A stretch of DNA of 17,400 bases from DASVLX01 sp035552275 (GTDB taxonomy: Bacteria > Actinomycetota > Actinomycetes > Mycobacteriales > Pseudonocardiaceae). Under the pieces are notes generated by a model. The model had not been told where the DNA came from. It saw only the letters and a list, made by a program, of their open reading frames with translations, and made no database searches. Positions 1 to 6,770 of the stretch are shown here, in pieces (the first letter of the stretch is position 1; every line of letters begins with the position of its first letter). A program made the translations under genes and the position numbers. The DNA is taken from the NCBI GenBank assembly GCA_035552275.1, contig DASZLR010000190.1:1-17400 (forward strand). The letters are read 5' to 3'.

Positions 1-755
1 CGATGGAAGTACGACGCCGGGTTGGCGAACGCCGTGCTGCGCAGCGCCAGGAACCGCTCGACATACCACCGGCGGATGTCGTCGAGGTGGGCGTCGACGT
101 AGATGGAGAAGTCGAACAGGTCGGAGATGGCCAGCCTGGGCGCCGGTTGCAGGACGTTGAGGCCCTCGATGATGAGGATGTCCGGCTGGCGGACAACCTG
201 GCTCTCGCCGGGCACGATGTCGTAGCTCAGGTGCGAGTAGACCGGCGCGCGCACTTCCTCGCGGCCGGCCTTCACATCCGCGACGAACCGCAGCAGCGCC
301 CGCCGGTCGTAGCTTTCCGGGAAGCCCTTGCGGTTCGTCAGTCCCTGGCGTTCCAGTTCCGCCTGTGGCCACAGGAACCCGTCGGTGGTGACCAGATCGA
401 CCTGCGGATGGTTCGGCCAGCGGGACAGCAGCGTGCGCAGCACCCGGGCGGTGGTCGACTTGCCGACCGCGACGCTGCCGGCGACGCCGATCACGAACGG
501 CACCCGTTCGGCCCGAGTGCCGAGGAACGTGGTGGTCGCGGCGTGCAACCGCTGCCGGGCGGCCACCTGGAGGTTGATCAACCGGGACAGCGGCACGAAG
601 ATCGCCGCGACCTCGTCCAGCGAGGTCGGCTCACCCAGGCCCCGCAAGCGATCCAGTTCGGCGTCGTTGAGCGCCAGCGGCGTGGCCGCCCGCAGCGCCC
701 GCCACTGGTCGCGGTCCAGCTCGACATACGGCGTCAGCTCGCGGGCACGTGCCAC
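1..755 (-). CDS. coaA: Pantothenate kinase type I (partial, 3' end outside window)
   Basis: This enzyme phosphorylates pantothenate with ATP, the first and committed step of coenzyme A synthesis in the cytoplasm. The minus-strand translation contains the P-loop GVAGSVAVGKSTTAR (near residue 90), then LVTTDGFLWP, the segment RKGFPESYDRRALLRFV, APVYSHLSYDIVPGE, ILEGLNVLQ, and LFDFSIYVDAHLDDIRRWYV followed by RFLALR near the window edge. These are hallmarks of bacterial/actinobacterial type I CoaA. About 251 codons are present; the family is about 310 residues, so roughly the last 60 residues lie before base 1. I chose GTG at 755 because it places the conserved PYVELD motif the same distance from the start as in mycobacterial CoaA as I recall it. 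An in-frame GTG at 824 would overlap the lhr stop codon and permit translational coupling; neither start has a strong ribosome site. It lies directly downstream of lhr on the same strand. Confidence 0.93.
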   Translation of the reverse strand, partial: MARARELTPYVELDRDQWRALRAATPLALNDAELDRLRGLGEPTSLDEVAAIFVPLSRLINLQVAARQRLHAATTTFLGTRAERVPFVIGVAGSVAVGKSTTARVLRTLLSRWPNHPQVDLVTTDGFLWPQAELERQGLTNRKGFPESYDRRALLRFVADVKAGREEVRAPVYSHLSYDIVPGESQVVRQPDILIIEGLNVLQPAPRLAISDLFDFSIYVDAHLDDIRRWYVERFLALRSTAFANPASYFH

Positions 756-816
756 CCCTGCCAGTGTCCACTGTGGCCCTCGCCACACTTCGCGCGGGTC
801 GTGGTCGCCTGACCCG

Positions 817-3800
817 TCAGGCACGTAGTCGCAGGCCCTGCGGGGTGGCCCGGAAGCCGACCTCCCGCAACGCCTCGGCCAGCCGGGACGTCAGCACGGT
901 CTCGCCGTCGGCGCGCCGCAGCGACAGTCCACCCAGCCAACCGTCCCGCACCACCGTGGCCAGCCCCTCGGCCGCGGCCCGCAGCATCCCGTCATCGGTG
1001 CCGAACGACAGCAGCGACTTCCCGCCCCGCTCCACGTACAGCACCGGCGAGCCATCGACCAGGACCACCAGCGCGCCGGCCTTGCGCGCCGGCCGATGCC
1101 GGGTCTCGCTGGTCATCGGGGCCGGCCAGGCCAGCGCCGCGCCGTAGGGCTGCGCCAGATCGGCCGCCGCCAGCACCAGCACGCTCGGTGGCGCCCCGGG
1201 ATCGCGGCCACTGGGCTGGGACAGCGCCCGCAGCCGGTCGGCGGCGCCCTTCGCCGCGAACTGGGCCGCGCCCAACCCGTCCACCAGATAGCCGCGCACC
1301 ACCTGACCGGATTCCTCCATCGCGCGCAGCACCCGGTACACGCCGGCGAAGCCGCCGCTGACCCGCTCGGCGTCCAGCGCGCCACGGGTCAGCACGCCGT
1401 GCCGTTCCAGGAACGCCTCGGCGCGGGCGTGCGCCCGCCGGGTCGGATCGGCTTCTCGTTCCGGCGCCAGCGACCACCGGCCGGCCACCGTCGGCGGACC
1501 CGACCGGCTCGGCGAGGTCGGGCGGGTGACACCGGCCTGGGCCCGCAGCCGGGCGTACCGGCCGCGCGGCGCCGAACGACGCGGCTTGTGCGCCGCGCCC
1601 TTGCCGGACACCAGCGCACGCAGCGGAGCGAGGGTGTCGTTGCTGGCCAGGCCCGCCCACACCAGATCCCACAGCGCCTCGATCAGCGGGCCGTCGGCCA
1701 CCGTCGGCTCACCGTGGTCGAGCAGGATCGCGCCGACCCGGTCGGCCAACTGCCGGAAGAACAGCGCGCCGCCCTCCAAAGTGGACACGATGGCGCGGTG
1801 CACCGGAGAATCCGGAACCGCGTCCGCTACCTCGGGCAGCAACAGGTCGGCGACATCGGTGGGCGCCAGCGCCAGCCAGCCGTCGCCACCCGACAGCGCG
1901 CCGCAGCCGGTCCAGCTGACCTCGCCGGTCGCGGTCAGCTCATCGAGCAGCGCGGGGGAGTAGCCGGGCAGCCGGGCCGGCAGGATCACCGATTCCAGCG
2001 CGCTGGCCGGCAATGGCGCCCCGGCCAGTTGCTCGATCACGTTCAGCGCGTCGTCCACGGTCGCGGTGCGCACCGCCTGCAACGGCCGGTTGGACAGCGG
2101 CGTGATGCCGTGCCAGGACGGCAGGAACCGGCCCAGCGTGGCCGGCTCCACCGGCTCGACCTCCGCGCGCAGCCGGGCCAGCGAGCCCCGCCGCAGCCGC
2201 CGCAGCACCTCGCTGTCGCAGTACTCCGGTCCGGCTGGACCAATAGACTCCACTGTGGACCGAAGCGGGCGCAGCTCGCCGCGCACCAACCGGCCGGTGC
2301 CGACCATCCGGTCCAACACGCCGGCGACCACCGCCACGCCCAGCCCGAACCGAGCGGCCGCCTCGGCCGCGGTGAACGGGCCACGACAGCGCGCGTAGCG
2401 GATCAGCAAGTCTCCCAACGGATCCGGCACCGGATCGGTGAACGCCTCCGGCACGCCGACCGGCAGCGCCACGCCCAGCGCGTCACGCACCTTGCCGGCG
2501 TCCTCGATCGCCAGCCACCGCTGCTCCCCGGCGATGCGCACCTCGATCGCCCGCCGCGCCGCCGCGAGCTCGGCCAACCAGTCCGCCCGAACCCCGCGCT
2601 CAGAAGCCTCCACTGTGGACAGATCGCCGACGAACCGGAGCAGGTCCGCGGCGCCCTCCGCGTTCCGCGCCTGCCGGGCCGGCGACAACCGTTGCAGATC
2701 CGCCTCGATCTCGGCGAGCACGTCCGGATCGAGTAGCTCGCGAATCGCCTCCGAGCCCAGCAACTCGGCCAGCAGCGCGGTGTCCAGCGACAGCGCCGCC
2801 GCCCGCCGCTCGGCCAGCGGGGTGTCCGTCTCGTAGAGGAACATGCCGACGTAGCCGAACAACAGGCTGCGCGCGAACGGCGACGCCGACGGCGTCTCCA
2901 CCTCGACCACCCGCACCCGCCGGGTCCGCACGTCGGTCATCAGCTCGCGCAGCCCCGGCACGTCGTACACGTCCTGGAGGCATTCCCGCATCGCCTCCAG
3001 CACCACCGGGAACCGCTCGTACTGGGACGCCACCGAGAGCAGTTGCGCGGACCGCTGGCGCTGCTGCCACAACGGCATCCGGCGGTGCGGATCGCGCCGG
3101 GGCAGCAGCAGCGAGCGGGCCGCGCACTCCCGGAACCGGGCGGCGAACAGCGCCGAGGTGCCGACCTCGTTCACCACCGCCTGCTCCACCTCGTCCGGAT
3201 CGAACAGAACGTCCGAAGCGGACGGTGGCACCGGTGTGCCCTGATCGTCCACGGTGTCCGGCAGTCGCAACACGATCCCGTCGTCGGAGTGCGCGGCGTG
3301 CGCCTTGACACCGCGCCGTTCCGCCAACCGGGCCACGATCAGCAACGCCCACGGCGCGTTCACCTGCGCGCCGAACGGCGAGTGCACCACCAGCCGCCAG
3401 TCGCCCAACTCGTCGCGAAACCGCTCGACCAGGATCGTCCGGTCGTCCGGCACGTGCCGAGTCGATTCCCGCTGCTCGCGGAGATAGTTCAGCAGGTTGT
3501 CCGTGGCCCACTCATCGAGCCCGGCGGCACCCGCCCGCGCCCGCGCCGCCGGCTCGTCGGCGGCGGCCAGCTCGCGCAGGAAAGCGCCGACCGCGCGACC
3601 GAGCTCCAGCGGCCGGCCGGGTGCGTCGCCCTTCCAGAACGGCATCCGCGCGGCCTGGCCGGGAGCCGGCGTGACGATCACCCGGTCCGGCGTGATGTCC
3701 TCGACCCGCCAGGACGAGGTGCCGAGCAGGAACACGTCGCCGACCCGCGACTCGTACACCATCTCCTCGTCCAGCTCGCCGACCCGCGAGCCGGCGCCCC

Positions 3801-5553
3801 GCTCGTTCGGCGGTGTCATCACGGTGAACAGGCCCCGGTCCGGAATGGTGCCGCCGGAGGTGACGGCCAGCCGCTGCGCGCCCGGTCGGCCACGCAGTTC
3901 GCCGGTCACCCGGTCCCAGGTGATCCGCGGCCGCAGCTCGCCGAACTCCTCGCTGGGATAACGGCCGGCGAGCATGTCCAGCACCGCGTGCAGCGCCGAG
4001 TCCGGCAGCGCGGCGAACGGCGCGGCCCGGCGGACCAGACCGGCCAACTCGGTCACGGTCCAGGTGTCCACCGCCACCATCGAAACCACGTGCTGTGCCA
4101 ACACATCCAGTGGATTGCGCGGATAGCGCAGCGCCTCGATCGCCCCGGCCGCCATCCGCTCGGCCACCACCGCGCAGGACACCAGATCGCCGCGGAACTT
4201 GGGAAACACCACCCCTCGGGACACCGCGCCGACCTGATGCCCGGCCCGGCCGATGCGCTGGAGTCCGGACGCGACCGTCGGCGGCGCCTCCACCTGCACC
4301 ACCAGATCGACCGCGCCCATGTCGATACCCAGCTCCAGCGAGGATGTGGCGACCACGCACGGCAGCCGGCCGGACTTCAGGTCTTCTTCGACGGTGCCGC
4401 GCTGTTCGCGGGACATCGAGCCGTGGTGCGCGCGGGCGACCACCGGCGGCGCGCCGTAGGAGACACCGGACTCGGCGATCGCCTGGGCCGGGAACTGGCC
4501 CGGCCCGATGATCGCCTCCTGCCCGGCGGCCAGCTCGTTCAACCGCGCGGTCAGCCGCTCCGCGAGCCGGCGGGAGTTGGCGAACACGATCGTGGAGCGA
4601 TGCGCCAGCACCAGATCCAGGATGCGGCGCTCCACCGCCGGCCAGATCGACGGCCGCTTGATTCCACCGGCCGCCGATCCGGTGATCTCCTCCAACGTGC
4701 CGATGCCGCCCTGCACCGGCAGTCTCTCGCCGGGCGGGCCGTCGACAACCGGTGGCGCGTCGAGTTCCGCCAGGTCCGGTACCGGCACCTCGACCCGGAT
4801 CTCGACCGACTTGCCGATCGTCGGGCGCACCACGGTCACCGGCCGGCCGCCGGCCAGGAACGCGCTCACCTCGTCCACCGGACGCACCGTCGCCGACAAG
4901 CCGATCCGCTGCGCCTGGCCCGGGTGCGGGTGCCCCGCGGTGTCCGCCAGCAGCGCGTCCAACCGTTCCAGGGACAGCGCCAGATGCGCGCCGCGCTTGG
5001 TGCCGGCGACCGCGTGCACCTCGTCCACGATCACCGTGCGCACCCCGCGCAGCGACTCCCGCGCGGACGAGGTGAGCAGCAGGAACAGCGATTCCGGCGT
5101 GGTGACCAGCACATCCGGTGGGGTGCGCAGGAACGAGCGGCGCTGTTGCGGCGGGGTGTCGCCGGTGCGGGTGGCGACCGTGATGTCCGGCTCCGGGACG
5201 CCGATCCGGACCGCGGCCTGCCGGATGCCGGCCAGCGGCGCCCGCAGGTTGCGCTGCACGTCCACGGCCAGCGCCTTCAGCGGCGACACGTACAGCACCC
5301 GGCAGCGGTGGCGCGGGTCGGTGGGCTGCTCGGCGGCGGCGAGCCGGTCCAGCGCCCAGAGGAACGCGGCGAGTGTCTTGCCCGAGCCGGTCGGCGCGAC
5401 CACCAGGGTGTGCGAGCCGGCCGACACCGCCTGCCAGGCGCCGCGCTGAGCTTCGGTGGGCGCGGCGAACGCGCCGGTGAACCACTCCCGGGTGGCCGGC
5501 GAGAACAGCGCCAGCACCTCGGTTGCCGGGCACGCGGCAGGGTTCTCCGTCAC
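817..5553 (-). CDS. lhr: Large ATP-dependent helicase Lhr (Lhr-Core plus C-terminal extension)
   Basis: Superfamily 2 DNA helicase; the mycobacterial homologue is known as a 3'-to-5' single-strand DNA translocase that unwinds RNA:DNA hybrids and responds to DNA damage. The protein is about 1,578 residues, typical of the long actinobacterial form. Counting from the alternative GTG at 5571, the Walker A APTGSGKT lies at residues 59-66, the DEVH box at 183-186 and SAT at 226-228; further on are SRRLAERL, ATSSLELGIDMG and the motif VI GLQRIGRAGH. Beyond the helicase core come the winged-helix region and the long C-terminal domain that in mycobacteria is linked to oligomerisation. The start is set at GTG 5553 because GAGG lies eight bases before it; GTG 5571 has a poorer site and would add six residues. 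The stop overlaps a possible upstream coaA start. No nei-type glycosylase gene is adjacent. The long open frames antisense to this gene are shadows. Confidence 0.95.
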   Translation of the reverse strand: MTENPAACPATEVLALFSPATREWFTGAFAAPTEAQRGAWQAVSAGSHTLVVAPTGSGKTLAAFLWALDRLAAAEQPTDPRHRCRVLYVSPLKALAVDVQRNLRAPLAGIRQAAVRIGVPEPDITVATRTGDTPPQQRRSFLRTPPDVLVTTPESLFLLLTSSARESLRGVRTVIVDEVHAVAGTKRGAHLALSLERLDALLADTAGHPHPGQAQRIGLSATVRPVDEVSAFLAGGRPVTVVRPTIGKSVEIRVEVPVPDLAELDAPPVVDGPPGERLPVQGGIGTLEEITGSAAGGIKRPSIWPAVERRILDLVLAHRSTIVFANSRRLAERLTARLNELAAGQEAIIGPGQFPAQAIAESGVSYGAPPVVARAHHGSMSREQRGTVEEDLKSGRLPCVVATSSLELGIDMGAVDLVVQVEAPPTVASGLQRIGRAGHQVGAVSRGVVFPKFRGDLVSCAVVAERMAAGAIEALRYPRNPLDVLAQHVVSMVAVDTWTVTELAGLVRRAAPFAALPDSALHAVLDMLAGRYPSEEFGELRPRITWDRVTGELRGRPGAQRLAVTSGGTIPDRGLFTVMTPPNERGAGSRVGELDEEMVYESRVGDVFLLGTSSWRVEDITPDRVIVTPAPGQAARMPFWKGDAPGRPLELGRAVGAFLRELAAADEPAARARAGAAGLDEWATDNLLNYLREQRESTRHVPDDRTILVERFRDELGDWRLVVHSPFGAQVNAPWALLIVARLAERRGVKAHAAHSDDGIVLRLPDTVDDQGTPVPPSASDVLFDPDEVEQAVVNEVGTSALFAARFRECAARSLLLPRRDPHRRMPLWQQRQRSAQLLSVASQYERFPVVLEAMRECLQDVYDVPGLRELMTDVRTRRVRVVEVETPSASPFARSLLFGYVGMFLYETDTPLAERRAAALSLDTALLAELLGSEAIRELLDPDVLAEIEADLQRLSPARQARNAEGAADLLRFVGDLSTVEASERGVRADWLAELAAARRAIEVRIAGEQRWLAIEDAGKVRDALGVALPVGVPEAFTDPVPDPLGDLLIRYARCRGPFTAAEAAARFGLGVAVVAGVLDRMVGTGRLVRGELRPLRSTVESIGPAGPEYCDSEVLRRLRRGSLARLRAEVEPVEPATLGRFLPSWHGITPLSNRPLQAVRTATVDDALNVIEQLAGAPLPASALESVILPARLPGYSPALLDELTATGEVSWTGCGALSGGDGWLALAPTDVADLLLPEVADAVPDSPVHRAIVSTLEGGALFFRQLADRVGAILLDHGEPTVADGPLIEALWDLVWAGLASNDTLAPLRALVSGKGAAHKPRRSAPRGRYARLRAQAGVTRPTSPSRSGPPTVAGRWSLAPEREADPTRRAHARAEAFLERHGVLTRGALDAERVSGGFAGVYRVLRAMEESGQVVRGYLVDGLGAAQFAAKGAADRLRALSQPSGRDPGAPPSVLVLAAADLAQPYGAALAWPAPMTSETRHRPARKAGALVVLVDGSPVLYVERGGKSLLSFGTDDGMLRAAAEGLATVVRDGWLGGLSLRRADGETVLTSRLAEALREVGFRATPQGLRLRA

Positions 5554-5589
5554 GCCGTCATCCTCGCCCACCCCACCGACAATTCCACT

Positions 5590-5606
5590 GGTAGCGCCAA
5601 GCTACC
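5590..5606. promoter_or_regulatory. Small perfect inverted repeat upstream of lhr
   Basis: GGTAGC at 5590-5595 and GCTACC at 5601-5606 are separated by five bases. The right arm covers the stop codon of the small membrane-protein frame and the repeat lies 35-55 bases before the lhr start. It could be an operator, an attenuating hairpin or chance; there is no T tract, so a classical terminator is unlikely. Confidence 0.3.
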
Positions 5607-5730
5607 GCCGGTTGCGCATGTTCCACAGCGCGCGCACGCCGACCACGATCGCCGACACCAGCACGGCGGCGATCGCGAGCTGGCCGGTGAGGGACGACAG
5701 CCCGGTCGGATCGGCGGCGGCGAGCGGCAT
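5602..5730 (-). CDS. Small single-pass membrane protein (42 aa), unknown
   Basis: A short minus-strand frame, ATG at 5728-5730 and TAG at 5602-5604, encodes 42 residues starting MPLAAADPTGLSS. Residues about 14-35 form one hydrophobic segment (QLAIAAVLVSAIVVGVRALW), followed by the basic tail NMRNRR. This predicts a single transmembrane helix with the C terminus in the cytoplasm. Third codon positions are almost all G or C, as in real genes here. It precedes lhr on the same strand with about 48 bases between, so co-transcription is possible, and it is divergent from the DUF3046 gene. No conventional Shine-Dalgarno is spaced correctly; GGTGGA abuts the ATG, so the message may be leaderless. 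I recognise no family. It could be a non-coding chance frame, but composition and topology argue for a real small protein. Confidence 0.55.
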   Translation of the reverse strand: MPLAAADPTGLSSLTGQLAIAAVLVSAIVVGVRALWNMRNRR

Positions 5731-5754
5731 TCCACCGACGATAGTCGCGGTCGG

Positions 5755-5760
5755 TAGCCT
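5755..5760 (+). promoter_or_regulatory. Candidate -10 box for a leaderless DUF3046 transcript
   Basis: TAGCCT fits the actinobacterial TANNNT -10 pattern and ends eight bases before the ATG at 5769. Transcription would start at or within two bases of the ATG, and the intervening sequence gaccaccg has no Shine-Dalgarno. No clear -35 element was seen. Confidence 0.45.
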
Positions 5761-5768
5761 GACCACCG

Positions 5769-5963
5769 ATGCGTACTACCGCTTTCCGCAGGATGATGGC
5801 CGACGAGTTCGGCAACGCCCGGGCGGACATGATCGCCGGCAGCCATGTGTTCGCCGACCTCGGTGGCACCACGGTGAACCAGGCGCTGGCCGCCGGAGCG
5901 CCACCGAAGCAGATCTGGCTGGCGGTGTGCGAGGCGTTCGACGTGCCGGCCGAGCGTCGATAG
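5769..5963 (+). CDS. DUF3046 family protein
   Basis: A 64-residue soluble protein beginning MRTTAFRRMMADEFG. It matches the actinobacterial DUF3046 pattern: an N-terminal T-x-F-R-R-x-M-x-D-E-F-G segment, HVFADLGGTTVNQAL in the middle, and the C-terminal IWLAVCEAFDVPAERR. The biochemical role is unknown. The family is commonly found just upstream of recA-recX in actinobacteria (the M. tuberculosis counterpart is near recA), and the same placement is seen here with one gene in between. It is likely cytoplasmic and possibly tied to the recombination locus, but that is inference from position only. The start has no Shine-Dalgarno and is probably leaderless. Full length for the family. Confidence 0.9.
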   Translation: MRTTAFRRMMADEFGNARADMIAGSHVFADLGGTTVNQALAAGAPPKQIWLAVCEAFDVPAERR

Positions 5964-5974
5964 CTGTCGACAGC
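5963..5974. repeat. 12-bp perfect palindrome at the end of the DUF3046 gene
   Basis: GCTGTCGACAGC is identical to its reverse complement and begins on the last base of the TAG stop codon. It may be a protein-binding site or chance; it is immediately followed by the hairpin at 5976-6006. Confidence 0.3.
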
Positions 5975-5975
5975 G

Positions 5976-6006
5976 GTCGATGTCGGTGCCCGGTGCCACC
6001 ATCGAC
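5976..6006 (+). terminator. Possible hairpin between the DUF3046 and DinB-like genes
   Basis: The arms GTCGAT (5976-5981) and ATCGAC (6001-6006) pair, and GGTG (5985-5988) pairs with CACC (5997-6000) on top, leaving a three-base bulge and an eight-base loop. There is no T tract, so this could be an actinobacterial terminator without U tail or a leader structure of the next gene. The fold was judged by eye only. Confidence 0.3.
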
Positions 6007-6040
6007 GGGTCAGACTTCCCATCAGGAATGAGGCCCGGTC

Positions 6041-6637
6041 ATGGCTGGAAATGTGGCTCCCGTCGCCGACGAGCGCAGCGGACTGCTCGCCTTTCTCGCC
6101 CAGCAGCGCTATGTGCTCCGGCTGACCGCGCACGGGCTCACCGACGAGCAGGCGAGGCTGGCGCCGTCGGCCAGCGCACTCAGCGTGGGCGGCCTGATCA
6201 AGCATGTGGTCAGCACCGAGCGGGGGTGGATCGACACCGTGCTGCGACGCCCGGCGGAGAATTCGCCAGACGAGTACCTGGCCAATTTTCAGCTCGGCCC
6301 GGACGAGACGCTCGCGGGCGTGCTCGACCACTATGCGGAGGTCGCGGCCGAGACGGAGCGGGTCATCGCCGGGATCGCCGACCTGGGACAGCCGGTGCCG
6401 GTGCCGGCCGCGCCGTGGTTCCCCAAGGACGTGCAGGCGTGGTCGGTGCGCTGGGTGCTGCTGCATCTGATCGAGGAGACGGCGCGGCACGCCGGCCACG
6501 CCGACATCGTGCGCGAGTCGATCGACGGTGCGCAGGCGTTTCCGCTGATGGCCGCCGTGGAGAACTGGCCGCCCTCGCCGTGGATGCGGCCCTGGAAAGC
6601 ACCGGAGTCGGCGTCGGCATCGCCGCCGGTTCGGTGA
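6041..6637 (+). CDS. DinB-superfamily (DUF664) protein
   Basis: A 198-residue soluble four-helix-bundle protein of the DinB/YfiT-like superfamily, DUF664 branch. The evidence is the helix LLAFLAQQRYVLRLTAHGL, the segment SVGGLIKHVVSTERGWID carrying His55, and the C-terminal HLIEETARHAGHADIVRE with His142, His150 and His153, followed by the typical IDGAQAFPLMAA. His residues in these positions normally bind a divalent metal, and some relatives are thiol-dependent (mycothiol or bacillithiol) transferases or isomerases. The substrate cannot be inferred. A good ribosome site, GAGG, lies eight bases before the ATG. The C-terminal tail after RPWKAPESA looks unstructured. Position just upstream of recA may be incidental; no LexA box lies in front of it. 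Confidence 0.88.
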   Translation: MAGNVAPVADERSGLLAFLAQQRYVLRLTAHGLTDEQARLAPSASALSVGGLIKHVVSTERGWIDTVLRRPAENSPDEYLANFQLGPDETLAGVLDHYAEVAAETERVIAGIADLGQPVPVPAAPWFPKDVQAWSVRWVLLHLIEETARHAGHADIVRESIDGAQAFPLMAAVENWPPSPWMRPWKAPESASASPPVR

Positions 6638-6703
6638 GTCGCCGGCCGGTCGGTCGGAGGATTTTTCGACTTCTTCCACCCGCGTCGGCGTGTCGACCCT
6701 TGC

Positions 6704-6719
6704 TCGAACACCTGTTCGT
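6704..6719. promoter_or_regulatory. LexA (SOS) operator of recA
   Basis: CGAACACCTGTTCG at 6705-6718 matches the actinobacterial/Gram-positive SOS box CGAAC-N4-GTTCG with both half-sites perfect. It lies about 52 bases upstream of the recA ATG and just before a TACTGT (6721-6726) that could be the -10 box. LexA bound here would block the promoter. Confidence 0.9.
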
Positions 6720-6723
6720 CTAC

Positions 6724-6744
6724 TGTGTCGTTTGACGCGACACA
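6724..6744. promoter_or_regulatory. 7-bp inverted repeat in the recA leader region
   Basis: TGTGTCG (6724-6730) and CGACACA (6738-6744) are exact reverse complements separated by seven bases. The repeat begins inside the candidate -10 box and sits between the SOS box and the ribosome site. It could be a second operator or a 5' hairpin of the transcript. Confidence 0.45.
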
Positions 6745-6770
6745 GGCACAAGTCAACTGAGGACACCGAG

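Noticed and set aside
3043..5757. 904-codon open frame on the plus strand opposite lhr
   Set aside because: It is antisense to a clear helicase; its product is Arg/His/Gln/Pro-rich without any domain, as expected for a GC-rich shadow frame.
6645..6668. Terminator-like GC stretch followed by T5 after the DinB-like gene
   Set aside because: Only a 5-bp stem with a 12-base loop can be drawn and it is not adjacent to the T run.
6690..6770. Upstream in-frame GTG extension of recA
   Set aside because: The extension would translate the SOS box and promoter; ATG 6771 has the proper ribosome site and matches RecA N termini.
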